NCBI RefSeq assembly: GCF_000421705.1 | Contig: NZ_ATXN01000002.1 | Span: 992,001 to 1,056,000 of the forward strand | DNA length: 64,000 nucleotides | DNA from: Brevundimonas naejangsanensis DSM 23858 | Lineage (GTDB): Bacteria; Pseudomonadota; Alphaproteobacteria; Caulobacterales; Caulobacteraceae | Direction: 5' to 3' | The notes under the pieces: generated by a model | What the model saw: only the letters and a program-made list of their open reading frames with translations | What the model was told of the DNA's origin: nothing | The model's database searches: none | Made by a program: the position numbers and the translations under genes | Shown: in pieces, positions 27,492 to 37,492 of the stretch | Layout: each line of letters begins with the position of its first letter | Position numbering within the stretch: position 1 is the stretch's first letter

Positions 27492-27583
27492 CGTTCCAGA
27501 ATCTGCAACTAAGATACGCCAACGGCAAGAGTTCTAACGGCCAGTGGAATAAATACCATCGGTCCTCTTTCAGGAGGTCTCTG

Positions 27584-28579
27584 ATGGACGCGCCCAACCC
27601 CACCCATCCTCGCCGCGCTGCACTTGCTCTCCTTGCTGGAGGAACAATCGCCTTGCCCGCACTGCAGGCTGCAAGAGCCGAGCCTGCTCAGGCGAAATCA
27701 AAGGATAGGCCGATGACTACCGTTCGATATCTCACGCAGAAGGTGGGCGAGGTAGACGTGTTCTACCGCGAGGCCGGGCCGCTAGACGCGCCAGTTATTC
27801 TGCTGCTCCACGGCTTTCCGTCCGCCAGCCACATGTTCCGGGACCTCATACCCGAATTGGCTGATCGCTATCGCGTAATCGCACCCGATCTTCCTGGTTT
27901 CGGACAGACTAAAGCGCCCCCGCGGGGCCAGTTCACCTACAGTTTCGACGCTCTGGCTGACGTTGTCGACGGTTTCGTGGATGCCCTGGGGCTCCGCCGT
28001 TATGCGATCTACATCTTCGACTACGGCGCTCCTACCGGCCTGCGACTGGCGATGAGGCGCCCCGAACGCGTCACCGCGATCATCTCGCAGAACGGCAACG
28101 CCTACCTTGAGGGCTTCAGCGACAACTGGGGACCTTGGCAGGCCTACTGGCGCGACCCGAGCGAAGCAAACCGTGAAGCCTGCCGCGCGTCGCTCTCCCC
28201 GGACGCGATCCGCGACTTCCAGTATGGGCCCGGTTCCCCACCTGACCTACTGTCCCCCGACGGATACGAACTCGACATCGCTTACATGGCGCGTCCTGGG
28301 GCAGAGGACATCCAACTCGACCTGATCCTCGACTACCGTAGCAATGTCGAGCTCTACCCGGCCTTTCACACCTATTTTCGTGAACACCGCCCGCCTCTGC
28401 TGGCCGTATGGGGGCGCCACGACCAAGCGTTCATTCCCGCGGGCGCGCAGGCCTATAAACGCGACCTTCCCGACGCCGAGGTCCACCTTCTCGATGCGGG
28501 CCACTTCGCGCTCGAGACACACGCTCGCGAAATCTCGGCTTACATCCGGGAATTCCTTGAACGACGGCTCGTCCGATGA
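27584..28579 (+). CDS. Exported alpha/beta hydrolase (epoxide hydrolase/dehalogenase-like)
   Basis: 331 residues from the ATG at 27584, which has AGGAGG six bases upstream; upstream in-frame sequence overlaps the LysR gene and is not used. The N-terminus PRRAALALLAGG...ALQAARA looks like a Tat or Sec signal. The oxyanion motif is LLHGFPS, and the nucleophile elbow IFDYGAPTG places Asp where epoxide hydrolases and haloalkane dehalogenases have it. A C-terminal GHFALETH supplies the His. Substrate unknown. Likely regulated by the divergent LysR. Confidence 0.85.
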   Translation: MDAPNPTHPRRAALALLAGGTIALPALQAARAEPAQAKSKDRPMTTVRYLTQKVGEVDVFYREAGPLDAPVILLLHGFPSASHMFRDLIPELADRYRVIAPDLPGFGQTKAPPRGQFTYSFDALADVVDGFVDALGLRRYAIYIFDYGAPTGLRLAMRRPERVTAIISQNGNAYLEGFSDNWGPWQAYWRDPSEANREACRASLSPDAIRDFQYGPGSPPDLLSPDGYELDIAYMARPGAEDIQLDLILDYRSNVELYPAFHTYFREHRPPLLAVWGRHDQAFIPAGAQAYKRDLPDAEVHLLDAGHFALETHAREISAYIREFLERRLVR

Positions 28580-28695
28580 CGTCCGCGCTCTGCGTTTGCT
28601 GAGCAAGCCGCAGCCCCCTTTCGGGCTGCGCAGGGCCCTCCCCACCGTATCTATGACGATTAGCCCGCCAATTTTTCATCCGCCAAGGCCGCCTC

Positions 28696-29340
28696 ATGAC
28701 CAGCGAAACGATCCGCAATCCACACACCGACCAACTTCTGTCGCCCGAGAATTCCGCCCTCATAGTGATCGACTACCAGCCGATTCAGGTATCCTCAATC
28801 CGCTCGATGCCGCGCGACGAACTCGTCTTCAATATCACGGGCGTGGCCAGGGCGGCGGTCAACTATGGTCTGCCGATCGTCCATTCGACCGTCAATGTTG
28901 CGACCGGCCGGAACAAGCCTCCCATTCAGGAACTGCAGGACGTCATCGGCCACCTTCCGACCTATGACCGCACGTCGATCAACAGTTGGGAAGACGTCGA
29001 GTTCAAGCAGGCTGTTAAGGCGATCGGTCGCCGCAAGCTCATCATGACGGCGCTCTGGACCGAAGCGTGCCTGACCTTCCCGGCGCTCGACGCCATCCAG
29101 GAAGGCTACGAGGTCTACGTGCCGGTCGATGCCGTAGGCGGCACCTCTCTGGCGGCGCACGACGCAGCCCTGCGCCGGATGGAACAGGCCGGTGTGAAGT
29201 TGATCAGCCGGGTTCAGATGTACTGCGAGCTTCAGCGCGACTGGGCGCGTGAGGCCACCGTTGCGGGCTTCATGGACGTCTTCCAGAGCTTCGACGGCTT
29301 CAATCCGGAAAAGGCGGCCGAAGCGGCGCAGGAATCGTAG
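28696..29340 (+). CDS. Isochorismatase-family cysteine hydrolase
   Basis: 214 residues. The family core is seen as LIVIDYQP (catalytic Asp), a central Lys region and ALWTEACLTFPALDAI with the nucleophile Cys. Members hydrolyse small amides or N-carbamoyl compounds, and true isochorismatases are a minority, so the substrate is open. The next gene, 180 bases on, encodes a related protein of the same family. Confidence 0.88.
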   Translation: MTSETIRNPHTDQLLSPENSALIVIDYQPIQVSSIRSMPRDELVFNITGVARAAVNYGLPIVHSTVNVATGRNKPPIQELQDVIGHLPTYDRTSINSWEDVEFKQAVKAIGRRKLIMTALWTEACLTFPALDAIQEGYEVYVPVDAVGGTSLAAHDAALRRMEQAGVKLISRVQMYCELQRDWAREATVAGFMDVFQSFDGFNPEKAAEAAQES

Positions 29341-29520
29341 CCACCGACGATCCATGCGGGAAGTTCCGAACGGTGGATGAGCCGCCCTCTCTTTCGAGCG
29401 GGGAGGCTCGAGCCTCGCTTGCCGCACCACGCTAACCACCGCCAGGGCCGATCATCCTGATGCGGTGATCATCATGAGCTCACTGACAAGCTGCAACTCG
29501 CCAGACTTGAGGACATTCAA

Positions 29521-30180
29521 ATGCCAATCACCGCCACCCCGTCGGCCGGCAAAGGTCTGCTTACCCCGACCGATCACACCCTGATCCTGGTTGATCACCA
29601 ACCGCAGATGGCTTTCGCTACGGCATCCATCCCCATCTCGACACTGCGCACCAACACGGCCCTGGTTTCGGCCGCAGCCCGCGACTTCGAGATCCCTACC
29701 ATCCTGACGACGGTTGCTGAAAAATCGTTCTCGGGCCCTATCTTCCATGAGATCCGAACCGCCTTCCCCGACGCCGAAGTCTATGACCGAACCACGATGA
29801 ATGCGTGGGAAGACGCCCAGGTAACCGACGCTGTCAATCTTGCGGGCAAGTCACGCATCGTCTTGGCGGGCCTGTGGACGTCGGTATGCATCACCGGCCC
29901 CGTGCTCTCCGCTTTGGATCAAGGTTTTGAGGTCTTCGTCATCACCGACGCGTCCGGCGACATCTCCGATGAAGCGCACGAACGCGCTGTGCAACGCATG
30001 ATCCAGGCGGGAGCTCGCCCGATGACGTCACTGCAGTATCTCCTCGAACTGCAACGCGACTGGGCCCGTACCGAAACCTACGACACGACCACCGCCGCCG
30101 CCGCCGACTTTGGCGGCGCTTACGGGATCGGCCTGCACTACGCCCTAGCCATGCTCGGAGAAGACGCCCGCGAGGGCTGA
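29521..30180 (+). CDS. Isochorismatase-family cysteine hydrolase (second copy)
   Basis: 219 residues. LILVDHQPQMAFA gives the Asp and AGLWTSVCITGPVLSA the nucleophile Cys. It ends with the family-typical LELQRDWAR block, shared with the first copy at 28696. Sequence divergence between the two indicates old paralogues or separate acquisition. A 9-base hairpin follows its stop. Confidence 0.88.
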   Translation: MPITATPSAGKGLLTPTDHTLILVDHQPQMAFATASIPISTLRTNTALVSAAARDFEIPTILTTVAEKSFSGPIFHEIRTAFPDAEVYDRTTMNAWEDAQVTDAVNLAGKSRIVLAGLWTSVCITGPVLSALDQGFEVFVITDASGDISDEAHERAVQRMIQAGARPMTSLQYLLELQRDWARTETYDTTTAAAADFGGAYGIGLHYALAMLGEDAREG

Positions 30181-30192
30181 TCCGCAAATGTT

Positions 30193-30216
30193 CCCGCGGC
30201 GGCCGGGCGCCGCGGG
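30193..30216 (+). terminator. Hairpin after the second isochorismatase gene
   Basis: Perfect 9-base stem, CCCGCGGCG/CGCCGCGGG, six-base loop, 12 bases after the stop. No U-tract, so it may be only a weak or Rho-assisted terminator. Confidence 0.45.
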
Positions 30217-30288
30217 CTTCGCAAGCTCAGCCTTGCGCCCGCACGTGACCGGCTTCGCTATGTTCGCTCTTTGGCCCGGAGTTCCGGC

Positions 30289-32166
30289 ATGCCCTCAACC
30301 GAGACCCCTGATCTAATCCTAAGCGGCGGTCGATTCACTACTTTGGACCGATCGAACCCGAGCGCCGACACCGTGGCGGTCAAGAACGGGCTCTTTTCCG
30401 CTGTGGGTTCTGCGCACGAAATCCTGCCCACCGCAGGCCCCCTGACAAAGATCATGGACCTGGGCGGCCGGCGGGTGGTGCCGGGCCTGATCGATAGCCA
30501 CACCCACTTCATCCGCGGCGGGCTGAACTACAACATGGAGCTCCGCTGGGACGGCGTACCCAGCCTGGCCGACGCCATGGCCATGCTGAAGGCCCAGGCT
30601 CAGAATACGCCGCCGCCGCAGTGGGTGCGCGTCGTCGGCGGCTTCACCCGCCACCAGTTCGTCGAAAAGCGGCTGCCGACGCTCGACGAGATCAACGCCG
30701 CCGCGCCAGAGACCCCGGTTTTCATCCTGCACCTTTACGATCGGGCCCTAATGAACCGCGCGGCGCTCCGCGCCGTCGGCTTTACCAGAGACACGCCTAA
30801 TCCTCCGGGGGGCGACATCCAGCGTGACGCGTCTGGCGAGCCAACCGGCATGCTGATCGCACAGCCCAGCGCCTTTATCCTATACTCTACCCTGGCCAAG
30901 GCCCCGAAGCTGCCGGAAGAGTATCAATTGAACTCGACCCGCCACTTCATGCGCGAGTTGAACCGGCTGGGCGTAACCAGCGTCATCGACGCGGGCGGCG
31001 GCTTCCAGAACTATCCCGACGACTACGAGATCATCGAGAAGCTGCACGAGGACGGTCAGCTCACGATCCGGCTGGCCTACAACCTCTTCACCCAAAAACC
31101 GAAGGAAGAGCTGGCGGACTTCAAGTCCTGGGGCGCAAAGATCCATCCCGGCCAGGGCGACGACTATTATCGCCACAACGGAGCGGGCGAGATGCTGGTC
31201 TATTCCGCCGCCGACTTCGAAAACTTCCACCAGCCGCGCCCTGACCTGCCCGTCGGCATGGAGGACGACCTGGAGCCGGTGGTGCGCCAGTTGGTTGAGC
31301 AGCGCTGGCCCTGGCGCATGCACGCCACATACGACGAGACGATCGACCGGGCTTTAGACGTCTTTGAGAAGGTCGACCGCGACATGCCATTCGATGGCTT
31401 GCACTGGTTCTTCGACCACGCTGAGACCGTGAGCCAGAAAAATATCGACCGCATCGCGGCTCTCGGCGGCGGCGTCGCCGTCCAGCACCGCATGATGTAC
31501 CAGGGCGAAGATTTCGCCGAGCGCTATGGCGTCGAAGCCCTGGCGAACACGCCGCCGGTATCGCGGATGCTGGCTTCGGGCGTGCCGGTCGGCGCGGGCA
31601 CCGATGCGACCCGGGTCGCGTCCTACAACCCCTGGGCTTCACTGAGTTGGCTCGTGACAGGCAGGAGCCTCGGCGGCCTACGCATGTATCCAGCCGCCCA
31701 GCGTCAGGACCGCGAGACGGCGCTGCGCCTTTGGACCGAAGCTAACACCTGGTTCTCCAATGAAGAGGGCAAGAAGGGCGTCATCGCCGAGGGCCATCTG
31801 GCCGATCTGGTCGTGCTGGACCGCGACTATTTCTCGGTGGCCGAAGACGAAATCGTTCACATCGAAAGCGACCTGACCCTGCTAGGCGGACAGGTTGTCT
31901 GGGGATCCGGCGACTTCGCGAGCGAGGCGCCGCCAATTCCACCGCCCACGCCGGACTGGTCGCCAGTGCGCGCCTTCGGCGGCTATCACTCGACCAGGGC
32001 GCAAGAGCCTGCGGGCTTTTTCGCCAAGGTCGCGGCGGCTTGCGGGTGCGCCACGGCCTGCGGCGTGCACGGGCACGATCACGCGGCCGCAATGCGCCTT
32101 CAGGTTCCGGCCGCTGACGCCCGATCCTTCTGGGGGGCGCTCGGCTGCGCCTGCTGGGCGGTTTAG
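30289..32166 (+). CDS. Amidohydrolase, YtcJ-like, with Cys/His-rich C-terminal tail
   Basis: 625 residues from the ATG at 30289, with CGGAG eight bases upstream; a TTG six codons earlier is less likely. Metal-binding motifs of the YtcJ-type amidohydrolase fold are present: IDSHTHFIRGG at the start of the barrel, GLHWFFDHAE, and GAGTDATR near the end. The last about 50 residues are unusual, rich in Cys and His (CGCATACGVHGHDH and a final CACWAV), and follow the usual family end. First gene of a tightly packed operon; DoxX follows after one base. Confidence 0.88.
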   Translation: MPSTETPDLILSGGRFTTLDRSNPSADTVAVKNGLFSAVGSAHEILPTAGPLTKIMDLGGRRVVPGLIDSHTHFIRGGLNYNMELRWDGVPSLADAMAMLKAQAQNTPPPQWVRVVGGFTRHQFVEKRLPTLDEINAAAPETPVFILHLYDRALMNRAALRAVGFTRDTPNPPGGDIQRDASGEPTGMLIAQPSAFILYSTLAKAPKLPEEYQLNSTRHFMRELNRLGVTSVIDAGGGFQNYPDDYEIIEKLHEDGQLTIRLAYNLFTQKPKEELADFKSWGAKIHPGQGDDYYRHNGAGEMLVYSAADFENFHQPRPDLPVGMEDDLEPVVRQLVEQRWPWRMHATYDETIDRALDVFEKVDRDMPFDGLHWFFDHAETVSQKNIDRIAALGGGVAVQHRMMYQGEDFAERYGVEALANTPPVSRMLASGVPVGAGTDATRVASYNPWASLSWLVTGRSLGGLRMYPAAQRQDRETALRLWTEANTWFSNEEGKKGVIAEGHLADLVVLDRDYFSVAEDEIVHIESDLTLLGGQVVWGSGDFASEAPPIPPPTPDWSPVRAFGGYHSTRAQEPAGFFAKVAAACGCATACGVHGHDHAAAMRLQVPAADARSFWGALGCACWAV

Positions 32167-32167
32167 G

Positions 32168-32557
32168 ATGAGCATCCTTTTCAAGCGGGCGACCGTCTCT
32201 GGAAGCATCTTGCTCACGGCTGCCTTCTGGGCAAACGGCGTGTCGAAGCTGCTCGATTTCGGGGCGGCCAAAGCTGAACTCCGCAGCAGAGGCTTGCCTT
32301 CTCCTGCCCTAGAGGCCGCTATCGTCGTCGCTATCCAACTCGGCGGATCCGGCTTGGTGATTTCGGGGCGAGCGGTGTGGATCGACGCATCACTCCTCAC
32401 ATCCTTCACTGTCCTCGCCTTGCTGGTCGGCCACGCTTCCTGGACGGCCCCCAAGGGCAGGGAACGAACCCATCATCTGAACGCCCTTTTGTCCAACCTG
32501 GGCCTCGTCGACGGTCTGGGCCTGGCCGTCGTGTCGGCGGAAAGCCCCCTGCCATGA
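32168..32557 (+). CDS. DoxX family membrane protein
   Basis: 129 residues with about four membrane helices; AAFWANGVSKLLDF near residue 20 is the DoxX-type opening. Family members are small inner-membrane proteins linked to redox or thiosulfate metabolism, with roles mostly unproven. It starts one base after the amidohydrolase stop and its own stop overlaps the MFS start (ATGA). Confidence 0.8.
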   Translation: MSILFKRATVSGSILLTAAFWANGVSKLLDFGAAKAELRSRGLPSPALEAAIVVAIQLGGSGLVISGRAVWIDASLLTSFTVLALLVGHASWTAPKGRERTHHLNALLSNLGLVDGLGLAVVSAESPLP

Positions 32558-34206
32558 GCACCGCGACGTTTGAAAGCGCAGCCCGGTCGCCTTTGACCAC
32601 TCCGGCATTCCGCGCCCTTTGGATCGCCACCATAGTGTCGAACATCGGCACCTGGATGAATGATGTCGGGTCCGCGTGGCTGATGACCTCGCTGTCGCCC
32701 AGCCCGCTCTGGGTCGCCATGGTGCAGACGGCGACCACCCTGCCGATATTCCTGTTCGCCCTGCCTGCAGGCGCGCTGGCGGACGTGATTGACCGACGCA
32801 AGCTGCTGATCGGATCGCAACTCCTGATTCTGGTCGGCGCGGCCGCGCTCGCGACCACGACCTGGCTTGGCCTGACCACGCCGCTGCTATTGCTGGGGCT
32901 GACGGCGGTGATGGGACTGGGCGCTGCGCTCAGCGCCCCAGCCTTCCAAGCCATTGTGCCGGAGCTCGTGGACAGGCCCGTTCTGGCCGAGGCGATCTCG
33001 CTGAACAGCCTCGGCGTGAATATCGCGCGCGCCATTGGCCCCGCGCTCGGCGGCGTCATCGTGGCCCTGTCTGGGCCGCCTGCCGTCTACGCTCTTAACG
33101 CCGTCTCTATCCTGGCCGTCCTTGGCGTTCTCGTCATGTGGCGGCGACAGGTCGAGGTCAGCTCCCTGCCTGCAGAGCATTTTTTCGGCGCCCTGCGCTC
33201 CGGCTTTCGCTACGCACGCCATGCGCCTGCGCTGCAGCTCGTCCTCATCCGCGCGGTCGCTTTCTTCCTCTTCTCGAGCGCTCTTTGGGCCCTTCTTCCT
33301 CTGGTCGGACGTCGAGAGCTTGGGCTGGATGCGGCCGGGTACGGCGCGTTGCTGGGCTGTATGGGAGCAGGCGCCATAGTCGGGGCCGTCGGCCTGTCGC
33401 TTCTTCGCAAGCACGTAAGCCCCAACAGCTTGTCGATCTGCGCCTCGCTGCTGTTTGCTGTGGCGACCCTATCGCTGGCGCACGCCCCCAACGTCTGGGT
33501 CGCGGGCATCGTCATGCTTCTAGCCGGCCTGGCGTGGATCACCATGCTGTCTGCGCTCAACGTCGCCGCCCAGATGGCCGTCCCAGCCTGGATCAAGGCC
33601 AGGGCTCTGGCGATCTATTTACTGGTGTTTCAGGGGGCCATGACGGCCGGCAGCATTTTCTGGGGCGCGCTCGCCAGCCGAACGGACATCACCACCGCTC
33701 TCAGTATCGCTTCAACCTTAACCGCACTGGCGACCGTTATCGCGCTTCGTTTCCGATTACCTGCCGCCAACGCCGTCGATCTGACGCCGTCCGGCCATTG
33801 GGCCAGCCCGGCTGTTGCGGGCGACCACGCTGCAGATCGAGGACCGGTGATGATCTTGATCGAATACCGGGTCGACCCCGCTCGAACGGCGGAGTTCGCC
33901 AGCGCCCTTCACAGCTTCAAGTCCGTCCGCAAACGCGACGGCGCCCTCCGCTGGGATGTCTTCGTCGACGCCGAGACGCCGGGCCTCGTCGTGGAGAGCT
34001 TTGTGGTCGCGAGCTGGCTCGAACACCTGCGCCAACACGAGCGTGTCACCAACGCTGACCGCCTGAGCCAGGAACAGATGCAGCGTTTTCACATCGGCGA
34101 CGTTCCCCCCGTCGTTCGCCACCTCATTGCTCCCCCAGTCGTCGCCGGGTCGAAACGCCTGTCGACACGACGCTCGCCCCTCACATTCTTGAAAGGAGTA
34201 GACTAA
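32554..34206 (+). CDS. MFS transporter with C-terminal monooxygenase-like domain (MFS_3 type)
   Basis: 550 residues from the ATG at 32554. Residues about 15-410 form the 12-helix major facilitator fold of the EntS/MFS_3 group (opening [20 protein letters not shown]). Residues about 430-530 are a soluble tail ([20 protein letters not shown]) resembling the antibiotic-biosynthesis-monooxygenase fold that this group often carries. Probably exports small molecules. ATGA overlap with DoxX and a one-base TAATG overlap with the next gene show translational coupling. Confidence 0.87.
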   Translation: MSTATFESAARSPLTTPAFRALWIATIVSNIGTWMNDVGSAWLMTSLSPSPLWVAMVQTATTLPIFLFALPAGALADVIDRRKLLIGSQLLILVGAAALATTTWLGLTTPLLLLGLTAVMGLGAALSAPAFQAIVPELVDRPVLAEAISLNSLGVNIARAIGPALGGVIVALSGPPAVYALNAVSILAVLGVLVMWRRQVEVSSLPAEHFFGALRSGFRYARHAPALQLVLIRAVAFFLFSSALWALLPLVGRRELGLDAAGYGALLGCMGAGAIVGAVGLSLLRKHVSPNSLSICASLLFAVATLSLAHAPNVWVAGIVMLLAGLAWITMLSALNVAAQMAVPAWIKARALAIYLLVFQGAMTAGSIFWGALASRTDITTALSIASTLTALATVIALRFRLPAANAVDLTPSGHWASPAVAGDHAADRGPVMILIEYRVDPARTAEFASALHSFKSVRKRDGALRWDVFVDAETPGLVVESFVVASWLEHLRQHERVTNADRLSQEQMQRFHIGDVPPVVRHLIAPPVVAGSKRLSTRRSPLTFLKGVD

Positions 34207-35036
34207 TGACGTTTCTAACTCTGAACGACGGCGTTCGCATCTTCTATAAGGACTGGGGGCCGAAAGACGCCCAGCCGATCGTCTTCCACCACGGCTGGCC
34301 GCTAAGCGCGGACGACTGGGACAATCAGATGCTCTTCTTTTCTCAGAAGGGCTATCGCGTCATCGCGCACGACCGCCGCGGTCACGGCCGTTCCGATCAG
34401 ACCGATGCCGGAAATGAAATGGACACCTACGCCGCCGACGTGGCGGCGCTGGCCGAGGCGCTCGATCTGAAGAACGCCGTCCACGTCGGTCATTCTACCG
34501 GCGGCGGCGAGGTCATCCGCTATGTCGCGCGCAGCACGCCCGGCCGGGTCGCCAAGGCGGTGCTTATCGGCGCGGTCCCGCCGATCATGTTGAAGACAGC
34601 CCGGCATCCCGACGGACTGCCCATGCAGGTGTTCGATGGGTTCCGCGAGGCTCTGAGTCAGAATCGCGCGCAGTTCTTCCTCGATGTGCCGTCCGGCCCC
34701 TTCTACGGCTTCAATCGCGAGGGCGCAGCGCCCAGCGAGGGACTGATCCGGAACTGGTGGCGGCAAGGCATGATGGGGGGAGCCAAGGCTCATTACGATT
34801 GCATCGCGGCCTTTTCAGAAACCGACTTCACCGAGGATCTCAAGGCTGTGTCACAGCCGGTGCTTCTGATGCATGGCGAGGACGATCAGGTGGTGCCGAT
34901 CGAGGCCTCCGCCCGAAAGGCGATTGACTTGCTCCAGCATGGAACGCTGAAAACCTATCGCGGCCTTTCGCACGGCATGTTCGCCACGCATCCCGACGTA
35001 ATAAACGCCGACCTGCTAGCGTTCATCAAGGCCTGA
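34206..35036 (+). CDS. Alpha/beta hydrolase, non-heme chloroperoxidase type
   Basis: 276 residues. The nucleophile elbow GHSTGGG places Ser at 97; the Asp lies in [10 protein letters not shown] and the His in [21 protein letters not shown] is characteristic of the cofactor-free haloperoxidase/perhydrolase subgroup, which makes peracids in vitro; the physiological role is usually an esterase or lactonase. A strong GAAAGGAGT-like ribosome site sits before the start. Fourth gene of the amidohydrolase operon. Confidence 0.92.
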   Translation: MTFLTLNDGVRIFYKDWGPKDAQPIVFHHGWPLSADDWDNQMLFFSQKGYRVIAHDRRGHGRSDQTDAGNEMDTYAADVAALAEALDLKNAVHVGHSTGGGEVIRYVARSTPGRVAKAVLIGAVPPIMLKTARHPDGLPMQVFDGFREALSQNRAQFFLDVPSGPFYGFNREGAAPSEGLIRNWWRQGMMGGAKAHYDCIAAFSETDFTEDLKAVSQPVLLMHGEDDQVVPIEASARKAIDLLQHGTLKTYRGLSHGMFATHPDVINADLLAFIKA

Positions 35037-35043
35037 CGTCGAC

Positions 35044-36012
35044 ATGGCCTTCGATCGATCGCGGCTCCCGGGCTCCCGCCTCCCCCGACGAGGTCAGTCG
35101 CCCGCCGTAAACCCGACCAGTAGCAGCTCAGCGATCGTCGCGGGAATGGGCCGCAAGTCCATAGGCGTCTACATCGCCAGCGCCCTTGCACTCAGCTGGC
35201 TCCTTCAACTGGCGGCTATTCGCTTCTGGGGTCTCAACACCGGCGGCGCAGACCTGATCTTGCTAGCCACCATGTGGTCGCCCACCCTGTTGGCCTTGAT
35301 CTTCATTGCAGTTCATCGCCCAGCACGCTCCGGCGTACTTTGGCGCCTGGGACGTCTCCGCTATCTACCGTTGGGCGTAGCCGTCGAGACCGCCATCGCC
35401 TTTGCCATGGTGGCGATCCTGGCCGGAGCCGCCGTCGCGACCATGGGATGGTTTGCATTCGAAAGAACCGGGGTGACGGTCCACGGCGGGCCGTGGCTGC
35501 TCGGTGCTGGTTTCCAGATCTGGCCGTTTTACGTTTTGAACATCGCGGTCACGGCTGCCGCGTTCTCGGTGTTCGGTCTCGTCGCGGCCACTGGGGAAGA
35601 GTTTGCTTGGCGGGGCTTCCTCCAAGGGCACCTGATTAGCCAGGTCGGCGTGCGAAGAGGCATTCTTCTGATCGCGGCCGTCTGGTGGGCGTGGCATCTG
35701 CCGGGCCTGCTAGCCGGGTATAACTTCCCTGAATATCCCATCGTCGGCGCCCTGATCCTTTTTCCCCTTCAGATGATCGGCGCAGCCTTATTCTTCGGCT
35801 GGCTCACCCTGCGCTCCAAAAGCTTCTGGCCGGCGGCGCTGGCGCATGCCGCCGTCAATTCGGTGCAGCAGGGCGTCATCAACAATCTCGTCGCGACCGT
35901 GCCGACGCTCTATATGGACGGACTTCGCACGGCCCTGATCGTGGCTGTGGGCTTGGCTTGCTGGGCGAGCTTGGGCAGGGCTGAGAACAGGTCGACGGCA
36001 AAACGAGCATGA
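35044..36012 (+). CDS. CPBP-family intramembrane protease-like protein
   Basis: 322 residues, about eight membrane helices. The glutamate motif is present as ATGEEFAWRGF and the later HAAVNS motif completes the CPBP (Abi/CAAX protease-like) signature; an HLPGLLAGYN-type middle motif is also visible. Such proteins are putative glutamic intramembrane proteases, with roles in secretion or bacteriocin immunity in other bacteria. The start at 35044 follows the previous stop by seven bases; ATG 35146, just before the first helix, is an alternative. Confidence 0.85.
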   Translation: MAFDRSRLPGSRLPRRGQSPAVNPTSSSSAIVAGMGRKSIGVYIASALALSWLLQLAAIRFWGLNTGGADLILLATMWSPTLLALIFIAVHRPARSGVLWRLGRLRYLPLGVAVETAIAFAMVAILAGAAVATMGWFAFERTGVTVHGGPWLLGAGFQIWPFYVLNIAVTAAAFSVFGLVAATGEEFAWRGFLQGHLISQVGVRRGILLIAAVWWAWHLPGLLAGYNFPEYPIVGALILFPLQMIGAALFFGWLTLRSKSFWPAALAHAAVNSVQQGVINNLVATVPTLYMDGLRTALIVAVGLACWASLGRAENRSTAKRA

Positions 36013-36118
36013 ACTGCGGGCCTTGGCCCGACAAGTCATAACCGTAAGCCGCGCGATCAACCGTCCGGCGTCTGCTTTGGCCGTTGCTGGGAAAACCCCT
36101 GCAGAAAGATAGCGCCGA

Positions 36119-36537
36119 TTACATCGCCGTCGTGATCGTGGGAGTGCTTTCCAGCGTTCGCTGCACTGGGCATTTGTTGGCGACAGCGAGCAGGCGAGCC
36201 CGCTGTTCATGCGTAAGCCCGGAGCCGTGGATCGTGATTGTCTTTTCGAACACCTCGACCGGCGCCCTGCCTCCGGCAGGCGCCGCCTTGCTGTAGTTGA
36301 CGATCACCTCGACGCTCTCCACCGGCCAAGCCTGCTGTCGGGCGAACCACCTCAATGTCATCGCAGTGCATTCGGCCAGGGCCGCCGACAGGAGCTCATA
36401 CGGCGCAGGCCCCAGACCCCCGCCTCCCGCCTCCACGGGTTCATCACCGGTCAGGACATGGGGCCGACCTGCATGCGCACGGCGTAGACGCTCTCGCCGG
36501 TCTCTCTGGCGGCGGCGCGCGCGTGATAGGCCTCCAT
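36119..36537 (-). pseudogene. OsmC-family peroxiredoxin with a single-base frameshift
   Basis: The start at 36537 has GGGAAGG upstream. The frame reads to MQVGP and then hits a stop in MS-TGA. In the next frame the protein continues as an OsmC: EAGGGGLGPAPYELLSAALA, with both expected Cys in ECTAMTL and NKCPVQRTL. Adding one C (G on the plus strand) at the 36460-36463 homopolymer restores GPHVLTGDEPVEAGG exactly. So it is either a recent inactivation or a sequencing error; product about 139 residues if intact. Confidence 0.8.
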
Positions 36538-36598
36538 TACGCCTTCCCTGCAGCGAGACTGCGCGCGAGAGCAGCGCCGTCGTGACGCGCTGCCGGGT

Positions 36599-37492
36599 TC
36601 AAGCCAGGGGCTCCGGCGTGATCCGAGCATTCTCCGGAAAAGGCGTGAACTCCTGGTCATCCTCGCCAGGCAGGATCATGCGACCGGCTTTCCAGTCCTC
36701 GGAAGCCTGCCGAAGCCGATCGGGAGAGGAGGATACGAAGTTCCAGTATAGGTAGCGTTCGCCGACCGGCTCCCCGCCGAGAACCATCACGGTCGATGGT
36801 TGATTGGCTCGCATCGACGACGCCTGCTTGTCCAGAATCGCCATCTGGCCAGCCGTCAGCCGTTGGCCGCCCAACTCGATTTCGCCTGCGGCGACATAAA
36901 GGGCGCGTTCGCTGTGACCGGTCGGGACCTCGGCGGCTGCGCCCGTCTCCAGCTCGAGATGAAGATAGAACAGCGGCGAGTGGGTACGCGCGCCCGCGGT
37001 CAGGCCGTGGGCGTTTCCGGCGATCAGATGCCCGTTGACGCCCCTGTCCCGCCAGGATGGCAGATCGGCCCCAGCATAATGGGCGAAGGCCGGCGTCGTT
37101 TCCTCATATTCGGTCGGCAGGGCGACCCAGGCCTGGATGCCATGCAGGTGGTCGCCGACGGCTCGCGCCTTCTCCAAGCGCTCGCTGTGCGTGACGCCGC
37201 TGCCGGCGGTCATCCAGTTGACCTCCTGAGGCCGAACCGCCTGCGTGAAGCCGAGACTGTCCCGGTGCATCATCTCGCCGGCGAATAAATAGGTGACGGT
37301 CGACAGTCCGATGTGAGGATGTGGACGCACATCAATGTCGCGACCGACCCCGGCGCCGACGTCGATCGGTCCCATATGGTCGAAGAAGATGAAGGGCCCG
37401 ACCATGCGCCGCTTTGCGAACGGCAGGACGCGGCCGACTTCCAGTCCGCCGCCGAGGCTCCGTCGCCGCTGTTCGATGATCATTTCGATCAT
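36599..37492 (-). CDS. Pirin family protein
   Basis: 297 residues. Bicupin pirin with the metal-binding motif HPHIGLSTVTYLF (His-x-His near 58-60) and WMTAGSGVTHSE. C-terminal cupin ends in the usual EPVGERYLYWNFVSSS block. Some pirins oxidise flavonoids (quercetinase) or bind regulators; function here is unassigned. It precedes the OsmC gene on the same strand (62 bases between them), suggesting co-expression. The LysR gene at 37848 diverges from it. Confidence 0.92.
   Translation of the reverse strand: MIEMIIEQRRRSLGGGLEVGRVLPFAKRRMVGPFIFFDHMGPIDVGAGVGRDIDVRPHPHIGLSTVTYLFAGEMMHRDSLGFTQAVRPQEVNWMTAGSGVTHSERLEKARAVGDHLHGIQAWVALPTEYEETTPAFAHYAGADLPSWRDRGVNGHLIAGNAHGLTAGARTHSPLFYLHLELETGAAAEVPTGHSERALYVAAGEIELGGQRLTAGQMAILDKQASSMRANQPSTVMVLGGEPVGERYLYWNFVSSSPDRLRQASEDWKAGRMILPGEDDQEFTPFPENARITPEPLA

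Noticed and set aside
29403-29416. Perfect 14-base palindrome GAGGCTCGAGCCTC between the two isochorismatase genes
   Set aside because: Short with no loop and no regulator beside it; could arise by chance in GC-rich DNA.
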